A stretch of 30,164 nt of DNA from NCBI GenBank assembly GCA_032718475.1, contig JAUCBJ010000215.1:1-30164 (forward strand), given 5' to 3'. Under the pieces are notes generated by a model that was given only the letters and a program-made list of their open reading frames with translations, had not been told where the DNA came from and ran no database searches. The DNA is from Nemertoderma westbladi. Taxonomy: Eukaryota > Xenacoelomorpha > Nemertodermatida > Nemertodermatidae. The translations under genes and the position numbers were made by a program. This document shows, piece by piece, positions 10,601 through 21,700 of this stretch. Position 1 is the first letter of the stretch, and every line of letters begins with the position of its first letter.

Positions 10601-12046
10601 CTGTAGCTAAAAATTTAATTATATGGGTTTTCTAGGGCGGTTATTTCATTTCTGATATCCGTTTTAACGCTTGACGGAATCTATAGACTACTGTCTCAAT
10701 GTCTTTTGGTATGTGTATACAGTATATCCCAAAAATATAATGAAGTACACTATAATAGGCCTATTTATTAAGGTTGGTTCTCCTAAAAGTCCAAGACAGA
10801 CAGACAAACATACATACACACATACATCCGTCGCACATACAAGATTACCCCAAACATGAAAAATGGCATCAAAAAGAAATAACTGGCCAGGAAAACCCCC
10901 ATTGTGAAACGTTTAGTTGTGTGGTACTGTATGTTTGTTTATATTATTGTGACACACTGGCAGATAGACAGAGTGGCAGACAAAACAAGCGACAGACAGA
11001 TAGTCTAATTGCGTCAAACAAGAGAACAATTCCTCAAAAATGAAATCCCCTCATCTTGAACACTTAACTTGATGATTTTTTAGTTAGTTTAGGTTGGGTT
11101 CTTGATTACATTGGAACAGACTGACAGAAAGCTAGTCAGACAGACAGTCTAGATTTGTTCAAATTCAAAAACTGACATCGGAAATTAAATCACCGACCAG
11201 GAAATCCCATACCGGAAGTTTTAGCCAGGTTGTATACTTACTTATTTACTTACTTATTTACTTATTTATTTATTTACTTATTTTTGACAACAATTTTGAA
11301 AAGTTCCTCCTTTTTAAGTTCCTCCTTTTATAAAATAAATTGCGGGAAGCTTTGAAAACTTTGATTAGCTTTTTCTCGAAAATGAAAAAAAAAATTTTAG
11401 ACTCAAAAGTTCAGTTTTCTAAGGAACTACTGAATGAAATATTAATTGTGCTATGCTGAACTTATAATTTAAGTGATATGGAAAGCAAAAACAGTTTTTA
11501 CAATTTTGAGGTTTTAGTCAAAAACCTTGCATTGTTTGCAAAAATTGCTGTAAACAAAACAAACAAACTGGACGCAAGTCCCATGTTAATGTGGTGCAGT
11601 GTATAGTGGCACGTTATTATAAAACAATAAACTAAAGATAATATAACAGATTACATTATTATTATAACTGGAAAGGGAAGAAATTCGACGGCGTCAAATA
11701 ACTAATCGTCCCCCCCCCCATCCCTTTTCTTAACTAAACGATATTTATTTATGTTTCAGTGGCTCAGTCAGAATTGGACCGATTTCATTTAAATCGCAAC
11801 AAGAAATGGCTGGCTGGAGACTCGTTGCCATCGCAACGAACTAAATCGCCACGCCTCCCGGCGGAGTCGCTGCCGCCTAGCGGGAAGAATAATACTGCAG
11901 AGCTAATGGTTGCCGGGCAACGAGATCAATCGGGAGGGCCGATGTTAGCACGGGTAGACTACTGTTCCACATCCACCAACAAGGCGCATCCTTACCATAT
12001 GGCTCGCCCCACATCTACCAGGGCGTCTCGGTATATTTGTAAATAA
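7626..12046 (+). CDS. Gene A: SPEC3/Stum-family membrane protein, four coding exons
   Basis: Coding exons are 7626-7693, 9113-9234, 9378-9566 and 11760-12046, giving 221 aa. Introns fall in phases 2, 1 and 1, and all junctions are GT-AG. The N-terminus is Pro-rich. A first hydrophobic segment (about 48-72) carries the family signature FAVCCCVLNVILPGAG then TFISAF, and a second segment (about 88-117) ends GYVWSIQRG, equivalent to the GWIxSIxWG motif of Stum. Stum is known for mechanosensory neurons in flies and SPEC3 for sea-urchin ciliated ectoderm; a similar membrane role here is inference. The PGxG-T splice position and phase match gene B downstream. The third intron donor could be skipped, giving a read-through stop at 9674-9676. 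The last exon is polar, with no domain seen, and its end shares a repeat with 28640-28662. The first exon is supported by a matching phase and a Pro-rich sequence, not by homology. Confidence 0.7.
7962..9101. mobile_element. Foldback/MITE-like DNA transposon with 8-bp target-site duplication
   Basis: The terminal inverted repeats start GGTACTACTATGATATGGGT and end with the near-perfect reverse complement (one mismatch in the outer 28 bp). The element is flanked by TATTTCTT on both sides (7954-7961 and 9102-9109). The arms of roughly 500 bp are AT-rich and contain internally repeated modules with GTTCTAGAAC and AGCTAGTG. There is no transposase ORF, so it is non-autonomous. An 8-bp duplication fits hAT- or P-type transposases, but the termini do not let me assign a superfamily. 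It occupies most of gene A intron 1. Confidence 0.8.
9658..10535. mobile_element. Foldback of GC-palindrome modules in gene A intron 3
   Basis: The left block (9658-9770) and right block (about 10420-10535) are inverted versions of each other. Each is a series of CCCCCCGGG-type palindromes joined by AATTTCCTAGGAAAAAATG-like spacers. The outer edges read AATATGCCCCCC and GGGGGGCATATT. Between them lies a 68-bp tandem repeat and unique sequence. No target-site duplication was identified. Confidence 0.55.
9805..10150. repeat. 68-bp tandem repeat, about 5 copies
   Basis: AAAGGAGCAGGTTACAGAG recurs at about 9858, 9926, 9994, 10062 and 10130, always 68 bp apart, each followed by TTCTAACCAAAACAATAAAC. 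The array sits inside the GC-palindrome foldback. Confidence 0.85.
10790..11230. repeat. Diverged GACAGACAG modules
   Basis: Stretches with GACAGACAG (about 10793, 10992, 11140) recur. Each is followed by CAAA-rich sequence, and two are followed by related motifs (AACTGGCCAGGAAAACCCCC and CACCGACCAGGAAATCCCAT). They look like two or three decayed copies of one unit of roughly 170-200 bp in gene A intron 3. Confidence 0.4.
11231..11286. repeat. (TTAC/TTAT)n microsatellite
   Basis: Tetranucleotide repeat of mixed TTAC and TTAT units, inside gene A intron 3. Confidence 0.85.
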
Positions 12047-12776
12047 TGTTCAATAATAATGACCCTTCATATTGTCCGCATGGATTACTAACTACATGGC
12101 TCGCTCCCATTATTCGCAACTCCTATTTGGGACTGTAACCCGTACAGATGTACCGGTACATACACTATGCGCTATTATCAACCCCACTTCCATTGTACTT
12201 ACTCTGTGGGGCGCCGCTATCTAGTGTATTAGTATTGCGTTGCCACAGTGAGCTGCTTGCTACCTTATTATTAATAATCTGTCACCGAGAAACTCCCATC
12301 TCTGGGTCCCTTTCCACTATAATTTTAATTAATTCCGACCACCTTGAGCAAAAATCGATAAGTTATTTTATTGAACTTGGCTAATATTTAATCCGGTATT
12401 ATTGTTGTTATTTCCGTGTTATTGTAAAATAATATAGAGAACCAACCCTCTGTGACAAACACACTTTGTTTGTATTTCGTTTGCCACTATCATTTACACA
12501 AATTTTTAAATCGTTCAGACATTTTTTTACAACAACTAAAATATTTGTACATTGTAGTACCGGTAGGCGTCCAGTATGCCTTTATAACATATTAACATTG
12601 ATATGAATAAGAATGAATCAGTTTTCAATATCAGAATATAAGAATATATTTCAAATATTATTCAATAGTTTGTAATACAATTATTGTATACATAAAAGTT
12701 ATCAAAAGTTAATAAATAAGTAATTTATAGTAGTTAAAGATAATAAATAAGTAATTTATAGTAGTTAAATATAATA
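12047..12776. other. Spacer between gene A and gene B
   Basis: This contains the 3' flank of gene A and the 5' flank of gene B. A 31-bp tandem duplication containing TAATTTATAGTAGTTAAA (12721 and 12752) ends just before the gene B start codon. There is no CRE, clear TATA box or exact poly(A) signal that I can defend. A 78-codon ORF at 12148-12384 looks like chance. Confidence 0.4.
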
Positions 12777-15700
12777 ATGGCTGATCAGATAGTAGCGGCG
12801 ACAGTTGCTCTACGGAGGGATTCATTGGAGGTCCCTGGTGCTAAAGGGAAGAAGCAAAAGAGAAACAAAAACAATACCAGAGATAATTTATTGGTCCCAA
12901 AAGGTCAAAAGGTCAACCCTTTAGCAGACGGTAGACGGTTCTCAGTGGAAGCAGCCGTAGCTAATGGGACAGATGGCATGGCTACAGTTGTTGGGTGAGT
13001 AGGATTAATGGGATAGATGGTATGGCTACAGTTGTTGGGTAAGTAGGATTAATGGGACAGATGGTATGGCTACAGTTGTTGGGTGAGTAGGATCAATGGG
13101 ACAGATGGTATGGCTACAGTTGTTGTGTGAGTAGGATTAATGGGACATATGGTATGGCTACAGTTGTTGGGTGAGTAGGATTAATGGGACAGATGGTATG
13201 GCTACAGTTGTTGTGTGAGTAGGATTAATGGGACAGATGGTATGGCTACAGTTGTTGGGTGAGTAGGATTAATGGGACGATGGTATGGCTACAGTTGTTG
13301 GGTGAGTAGGATTAATGGGACAGATGGTATGGCTACAGTTGTTGGGTGAGTAGGATTAATGGGACAGATGTTATGGCTACAGTTGTTGGGTGAGTAGGAT
13401 TAATGGGACAGATGGTATGGCTACAGTTGTTGGGTGAGTAGGATTAATGGGACAGATGGTATGGCTACAGTTGTTGGGTGAGTAGGATTAATGGGACATA
13501 TGGTATGGCTACAGTTGTTGGGTGAGTAGGATTAATGGGACAGATGGTATGGCTACAGTTGTTGTGTGAGTAGGATTAATGGGACAGATGGTATGGCTAC
13601 AGTTGTTGGGTGAGTGGGATTAATGGGACAGATGGTATGGCTACAGTTGTTGGGTGAGTAGGATTAATGGGACAGATGGTATGGCTACAGTTGTTGGGTG
13701 AGTAGGATTAATGGGACAGATGGTATGGCTACAGTTGTTGGGTGAGTAGGATTAATGGGACAGATGGTATGGCTACAGTTGTTGGGTGAGTAGGATTAAT
13801 GGGACAGATGGTATGGCTACAGTTGTTGGGTGAGTAGGATTAATGGGACAGATGGTATGGCTACAGTTGTTGGGTGAGTAGGATTAATGGGACAGATGGT
13901 ATGGCTACAGTTGTTGGGTGAGTATGATTAATGGGACAGATGGTATGGCTACAGTTGTTGGGTGAGTAGGATTAATGGGACAGATGGTATGGCTACAGTT
14001 GTTGGGTGAGTAGGATTAATGGGACAGATGTTATGGCTACAGTTGTTGGGTGAGTAGGATTAATGGGACAGATGGTATGGCTACAGTTGTTGGGTGAGTA
14101 GGATTAATGGGACAGATGGTATGGCTACAGTTGTTGGGTAAGTGGGATTAATGGGACAGATGGTATGGCTACAGTTGTTGTGTGAGCAGGATTAATGGGA
14201 CAGATGGTATGGCTACAGTTGTTGGGTGAGTAGAATTAATGGGACAGATGGTATGGCTACAGTTGTTGGGTGAGTAGGATTAATGGGACAGATGGTATGG
14301 CTACAGTTGTTGGGTGAGTAGGATTAATGGGACAGATGGTATGGCTACAGTTGTTGGGTGAGTAGGATTAATGGGGACGATGGTATGGCTACAGTTGTTG
14401 GGTGAGTATGATTAATGGGACAGATGGTATGGCTACAGTTGTTGGGTGAGTAGGATTAATGGGGACGATGGTATGGCTACAGTTGTTGGGTGAGTATGAT
14501 TAATGGGACAGATGGCATGGCTACAGTTGTTGGGTAAGTAGGATTAATGGGACAGATGTTATGGCTACAGTTGTTGGGTGAGTAGGATTAATGGGACAGA
14601 TGGTATGGCTACAGTTGTTGGGTGAGTAGGATTAATGGGACAGATGGTATGGCTACAGTTGTTGGGTGAGTAGGATTAATGGGACAGATGGTATGGCTAC
14701 AGTTGTTGGGTGAGTAGGATTAATGGGGACGATGGTATGGCTACAGTTGTTGGGTGAGTAGGATTAATGGGGACGATGGTATGGCTACAGTTGTTGGGTA
14801 AGTGGGATTAATGGGACAGATGGTATGGCTACAGTTGTTGGGTGAGTAGGATTAATGGGGACGATGGTATGGCTACAGTTGTTGGGTAAGTGGGATTAAT
14901 GGGACAGATGGTATGGCTACAGTTGTTGGGTGAGTAGGATTAATGGGGACGATGGTATGGCTACAGTTGTTGGGTGAGTATGATTAATGGGACAGATGGC
15001 ATGGCTACAGTTGTTGGGTAAGTAGGATTAATGGGACAGATGTTATGGCTACAGTTGTTGGGTGAGTATGATTAATGGGACAGATGGTATGGCTACAGTT
15101 GTTGGGTGAGTAGGATTAATGGGACAGATGGTATGGCTACAGTTGTTGGGTGAGTAGGATTAATGGGACAGATGGTATGGCTACAGTTGTTGGGTGAGTA
15201 GGATTAATGGGACAGACAGATGGTATGGCTACAGTTGTTGGGTGAGTAGGATTAATGGGATAGATGGTATGGCTACAGTTGTTGGGTAAGTGGGATTAAT
15301 GGGACAGATGGTATGGCTACAGTTGTTGGGTAAGTGGGATTAATGGGACAGATGGTATGGCTACAGTTGTTGTGTGAGCAGGATTAATGGGACAGATGGT
15401 ATGGCTACAGTTGTTGGGTGAGTAGGATTAATGGGACAGATGTTATGGCTACAGTTGTTGGGTGAGTAGGATTAATGGGACAGATGGTATGGCTACAGTT
15501 GTTGTGTGAGCAGGATTAATGGGACAGATGGTATGGCTACAGTTGTTGGGTGAGTAGGATTAATGGGACAGATGGTATGGCTACAGTTGTTGGGTAAGTG
15601 GGATTAATGGGACAGATGGTATGGCTACAGTTGTTGGGTGAGTAGAAATTAGTGGGACAGATGGCATGGCTACAGTTGTTGGGTAAGTAGGATTAATGGG

Positions 15701-18700
15701 ACAGATGTTATGGCTACAGTTGTTGGGTGAGTAGGATCAATGGGACAGATTGTATGGCTACAGTTGTTGTGTGAGCAGGATTAATGGGACAGATGGTATG
15801 GCTACAGTTGTTGGGTGAGTAGAATTAATGGGGACGATGGTATGGCTACAGTTGTTGGGTGAGTAGGATTAATGGGGACGATGGTATGGCTACAGTTGTT
15901 GGGTGAGTAGGATTAATGGGACAGATGGTATGGCTACAGTTGTTGGGTGAGTAGGATTAATGGGGACGATGGTATGGCTACAGTTGTTGGGTGAGTAGGA
16001 TTAATGGGGACGATGGTATGGCTACAGTTGTTGGGTGAGTAGGATTAATGGGGACGATGGTATGGCTACAGTTGTTGGGTGAGTATGATTAATGGGACAG
16101 ATGGCATGGCTACAGTTGTTGGGTAAGTAGGATTAATGGGACAGATGTTATGGCTACAGTTGTTGGGTGAGTAGGATTAATGGGACAGATGGTATGGCTA
16201 CAGTTGTTGGGTGAGTAGGATTAATGGGACAGATGGTATGGCTACAGTTGTTGGGTGAGTAGGATTAATGGGACAGATGGTATGGCTACAGTTGTTGGGT
16301 GAGTAGGATTAATGGGACAGACAGATGGTATGGCTACAGTTGTTGGGTGAGTAGGATTAATGGGATAGATGGTATGGCTACAGTTGTTGGGTAAGTGGGA
16401 TTAATGGGACAGATGGTATGGCTACAGTTGTTGGGTAAGTGGGATTAATGGGACAGATGGTATGGCTACAGTTGTTGTGTGAGCAGGATTAATGGGACAG
16501 ATGGTATGGCTACAGTTGTTGGGTGAGTAGGATTAATGGGACAGATGTTATGGCTACAGTTGTTGGGTGAGTAGGATTAATGGGACAGATGGTATGGCTA
16601 CAGTTGTTGTGTGAGCAGGATTAATGGGACAGATGGTATGGCTACAGTTGTTGGGTGAGTAGGATTAATGGGACAGATGGTATGGCTACAGTTGTTGGGT
16701 AAGTGGGATTAATGGGACAGATGGTATGGCTACAGTTGTTGGGTGAGTAGAAATTAGTGGGATAGATGGCATGGCTACAGTTGTTGGGTAAGTAGGATTA
16801 ATGGGACAGATGTTATGGCTACAGTTGTTGGGTGAGTAGGATCAATGGGACAGATGGTATGGCTACAGTTGTTGGGTAAGTGGGATTAATGGGACAGATG
16901 GTATGGCTACAGTTGTTGTGTGAGCAGGATTAATGGGACAGATGGTATGGCTACAGTTGTTGGGTGAGTAGAATTAATGGGACAGATGGTATGGCTACAG
17001 TTGTTGTGTGAGCAGGATTAATGGGACAGATGGTATGGCTACAGTTGTTGGGTGAGTAGAATTGATGGGACAGATGGTATGGCTACAGTTGTTCGGTGAG
17101 TAGAATTAATGGGACAGATGGTATGGCTACAGTTGTTGGTTGAGGAGGATTAATGGGACAGATGGTATGGCTACAGTTGTTGGGTGAGTGGGATTAATGG
17201 GACAGATGGTATGGCTACAGTTGTTGGGTGAGTAGGATTAATGGGACAGATGGTATGGCTACAGTTGTTGGGTGAGTAGGATTAATGGGACAGATGGTAT
17301 GGCTACAGCTGTTGGGTGAGTAGGATTAATGGGACAGATGGTATGGCTACAGTTGTTGGGTGAGTAGGATTAATGGGACAGATGGTATGGCTACAGTTGT
17401 TGGGTGAGTAGGATTAATGGGACAGAAGGTATGGCTACAGTTGTTGGGTGAGTAGGATTAATGGGACAGATGGTATGGCTACAGTTGTTGGGTGAGTAGG
17501 ATTAATGGGACAGATGGTATGGCTACAGTTGTTGGGTGAGTAGGATTAATGGGACAGATGGTATGGCTACAGTTGTTCGGTGAGTAGGATTAATGGGACA
17601 GATGGTATGGCTACAGTTGTTGGGTAAGTAGAATTAATGGGACAGATGGTATGGCTACAGTTGTTCGGTGAGTAGAATTAATGGGACAGATGGTATGGCT
17701 ACAGTTGTTGGTTGAGGAGGATTAATGGGACAGATGGTATGGCTACAGTTGTTGGGTACGTAGAATTAATGGGACAGATGGTATGGCTACAGTTGTTGGG
17801 TGAGTAGGATTAATGGGACAGACAGATGGCATGGCTACAGCTGTTGGGTGAGTAGGATTAATGGGACAGACAGATGGTATGGCTACAGTTGTTGGTTGAG
17901 GAGGATTAATGGGACAGATGGTATGGCTACAGTTGTTGGGTGAGTAGGATTAATGGGACAGATGGTATGGCTACAGTTGTTGGGTGAGTAGGATTAATGG
18001 GACAGACAGATGGCATGGCTACAGTTGTTGGGTGAGTAGGATTAATGGGATAGATGGTATGGCTACAGCTGTTGGGTGAGTATGATTAACCATTAATTTT
18101 CCGAATGTAAGTAAGCCATTTAAACAAACCAAAATTTTATGTAAAATGATTCATTTTATTGAATAATCATACTATTTTATTGACTTGAGCCATTGACACA
18201 ATGATTATCATTTTATTTTTAGGAACATCGGTCCTGCCTTAGTTGTATCCATGGTACCGGAAGATGATGAATCTAAAGACAGCAGAAAGTCATCAGCCGC
18301 GTCTATTTACAGTAACAAATGTGAGTAAATAGTTTGTTGTTTAGGTCTTATGAGTTAGTTAACAGTTTGTTGTTTAGGTCTTATGAGTTAGTTAACAGTT
18401 TGTTGTTTAGGTCTTATGAGTTAACAGTTTGTTGTTTAGGCCTTATGAGTAAATAGTTTGTTGTTTAGGTCTTATGAGTTAGTTAACAGTTTGTTTTGTA
18501 GGCCTTATGAGTTAACAGTTTGTTGTTTAGGCCTTATGAGTAAATAGTTTGTTGTTTAGGTCTTATGAGTTAGTTAACAGTTTGTTTTGTAGGCCTTATG
18601 AGTTAACAGTTTGTTGTTTAGGTCTTATGAGTTAGTTAACAGTTTGTTGTTTAGGTCTTATGAGTTAGTTAACAGTTTGTTTTGTAGGCCTTATGAGTTA

Positions 18701-21700
18701 ACAGTTTGTTGTTTAGGCCTTATAGTTAACAGTTTGTTTTGCAGGCCTTATGAGTTAACAGTTTGTTGTTTAGGTCTTATGAGTTAGTTAACAGTTTGTT
18801 GTTTAGGCCTTATGAGTTAAGAGTTTGTTGTTTAGGTCTTATGAGTTAGTTAACAGTTTGTTTTGTAGGCCTTGAGTTAACAGTTTGTTGTTTAGGCCTA
18901 TGAGTTAAGAGTTTGTTGTTTAGGTCTTATGAGTTAGTTAACAGTTTGTTTTGTAGGCCTTATGAGTTAAGAGTTTGTTGTTTAGGTCTTATGAGTTAGT
19001 TAACAGTTTGTTTTGTAGGCCTTATGAGTTAACAGTTTGTTGTTTAGGCCTTATGAGTTAAGAGTTTGTTGTTTAGGTCTTATGAGTTAGTTAACAGTTT
19101 GTTGTTTAGGCCTTATGAGTTAAGAGTTTGTTGTTTAGGTCTTATGAGTTAACAGTTTGTTGTTTAGGTCTTATGAGTTAGTTAACAGTTTGTTGTTTAG
19201 GCCTTATGAGTTAAGAGTTTGTTGTTTAGGTCTTATGAGTTAGTTAACAGTTTGTTTTGTAGGCCTTATGAGTTAACAGTTTGTTGTTTAGGCCTTATGA
19301 GTTAAGAGTTTGTTGTTAAGGTCTTATGAGTTAGTTAACAGTTTGTTTTGTAGGCCTTATGAGTTAACAGTTTGTTGTTTAGGCCTTATGAGTTAAGAGT
19401 TTGTTGTTTAGGTCTTATGAGTTAGTTAACAGTTTGTTGTTTAGGCCTTATGAGTTAAGAGTTTGCTGTTTAGGTCTTATGAGTTAGTTAACAGTTTGTT
19501 TTGTAGGCCTTATGAGTTAACAGTTTGTTGTTTAGGCCTTATGAGTTAAGAGTTTGTTGTTAAGGTCTTATGAGTTAGTTAACAGTTTGTTTTGTAGGCC
19601 TTATGAGTTAACAGTTTGTTGTTTAGGCCTTATGAGTTAAGAGTTTGTTGTTTAGGTCTTATGAGTTAGTTAACAGTTTGTTGTTTAGGCCTTATGAGTT
19701 AAGAGTTTGCTGTTTAGGTCTTATGAGTTAGTTAACAGTTTGTTTTGTAGGCCTTATGAGTTAACAGTTTGTTGTTTAGGCCTTATGAGTTAAGAGTTTG
19801 TTGTTAAGGTCTTATGAGTTAGTTAACAGTTTGTTTTGTAGGCCTTATGAGTTAACAGTTTGTTGTTTAGGCCTTATGAGTTAAGAGTTTGTTGTTTAGG
19901 TCTTATGAGTTAGTTAACAGTTTGTTTTGTAGGCCTTATGAGTTAAGAGTTTGTTGTTTAGGTCTTATGAGTTAGTTAACAGTTTGTTTTGTAGGCCTTT
20001 ATGTGTTAACAGATCGGTGGCTGCCGAAACTTATGTTCAAACTATCGTGGCATTGGTATTATGTCAGGTACTATTGGTTCACGGTCTTTGACATAAGTGA
20101 CCATTATTACCGTAATGTGTGTGTGTGTGTGTGTTAGTGTGTGTGTGTGTGTGTGTGTGTGTCCAGAGCGATATCTCAGTTATTTATTAATCAATCGAAA
20201 TAAAATTTGGACAAAAGTTAGATATAGGGATGGCGAAGGCTCATACAAAAAATTGGGTGTCGAGATGGTATTTGTGCGATGTGAGCGCTATATTTGCGTG
20301 TTTTCGCATGGTTTAGGAAAAAGCTATCTTGTCATAGGGAATGCAATGAATGATTCTGATATTTGGCATGGAGGTACCTGAATTATTTCTAAATCGATTA
20401 ACGGAGGCCGATTTTTAAATTTGGACCTACATTATGACCTAATTGAAGATTTAATTAAGGTAATTAATTAGCATTAGCAATTACCAATACTGCAGTACCG
20501 GTACTGCAGTCCTGTAGGCCCTAGACTGCTAGTATTGTCTGATTGTCTGCCTGTAGTTCATCTGTACCGGTAGACAATCTTAGCACTATGCACTACCTGC
20601 TAGCATACTGGCATAGCAGCAAACTGGCAGTACCAAGTACTGGTACTTCTGACTGCATTGGACTGGCAGACTGGCATAGCATTTCAGTTTATTATTATCC
20701 ATCAGGTAGCAGGGTAGGCTATGCCTGGCTTATATATAATATTTCGCCATGTTCGCAGGCGACTTTGCACTAACTACAGGTAGGCCTATGCAGCTATGCT
20801 ATGAGATTAACCGTCCAGTCGTTCAGATGCATATGGTACCGGTACCGGAACGGGTTACAGTTTAATCCTGCATTTGTCAATTACGACAATACCGGTACGA
20901 CTTTGAGTACCGCTGTACGGTACGTACCCTACCGTAGGCGGTAGACCTACGGTGCGATGGTAGCCAACCGGTAGGTGGTAGGCTTACCGTACCGGTATAA
21001 ATGTTGGCGGATGGCGGGATGACGTCGTGTGGCGCGTAATTACTTACCGGTTGCCGGTAGACGCCTACCCAACTCGTAACTGGTGGTCGTGGTCGTGGTG
21101 GGATGAGCATGAGGTCGCCTACGATGGGAACAAGTGAAAAGGAAACATAGGCCTACCCGAACGAAAACGTACCGGTCAGCCGCCAGCCGGTACCCGAATA
21201 CTGGGTACGTTTCGACAATGATGTATCGGTTATTATTATTGTACTGATTAAGTAGGAGGACCGTGAACCCTCCAGGCTTGCCAGCTTGTGATCTTTTATT
21301 GTATAAACGTTTAATAAGTTGGATTTCACCCCGACCTGGAACAAGCTGGTGGCCAGAAACAAAGAAAGTGCTTTGAGATTGACCTTACTGTACGTTTATT
21401 TATCGACTATGTTCGACACAGGAAATTTAAACTGTAGAGTTTTTGTAGAATTTTCGGCGGCCTACGACTCCCTAATCCGTATTAAGGGATAGTTCCGAAA
21501 TAAAAAAAATCCCAAAAGAGGAAAGAGGCTACCGAAAGTTTTGCGAAAGTTATCGAAAATGGTAAAGCAGGGGCGAAAGTTATCCATCTACTGACAGGGG
21601 GCACATGTCACGCGATATCATTCCGATATCATTCATAAACAAAAAGGTATGGGCTCTAATTCAAATAATTGCCGGGGCTTTTGCAAGGAGCGGGGGCTTT

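Noticed and set aside
12961-18087. CRISPR-like array
   Set aside because: Units are contiguous 44-bp tandem copies with no unique spacers, in an intron of an animal gene. The 23-, 30- and 32-bp arrays fail the same test.
20877-21362. Two minus-strand ORFs in gene B intron 2
   Set aside because: They translate palindrome-rich DNA, have no splice or domain support, and lie inside an intron of the opposite strand.
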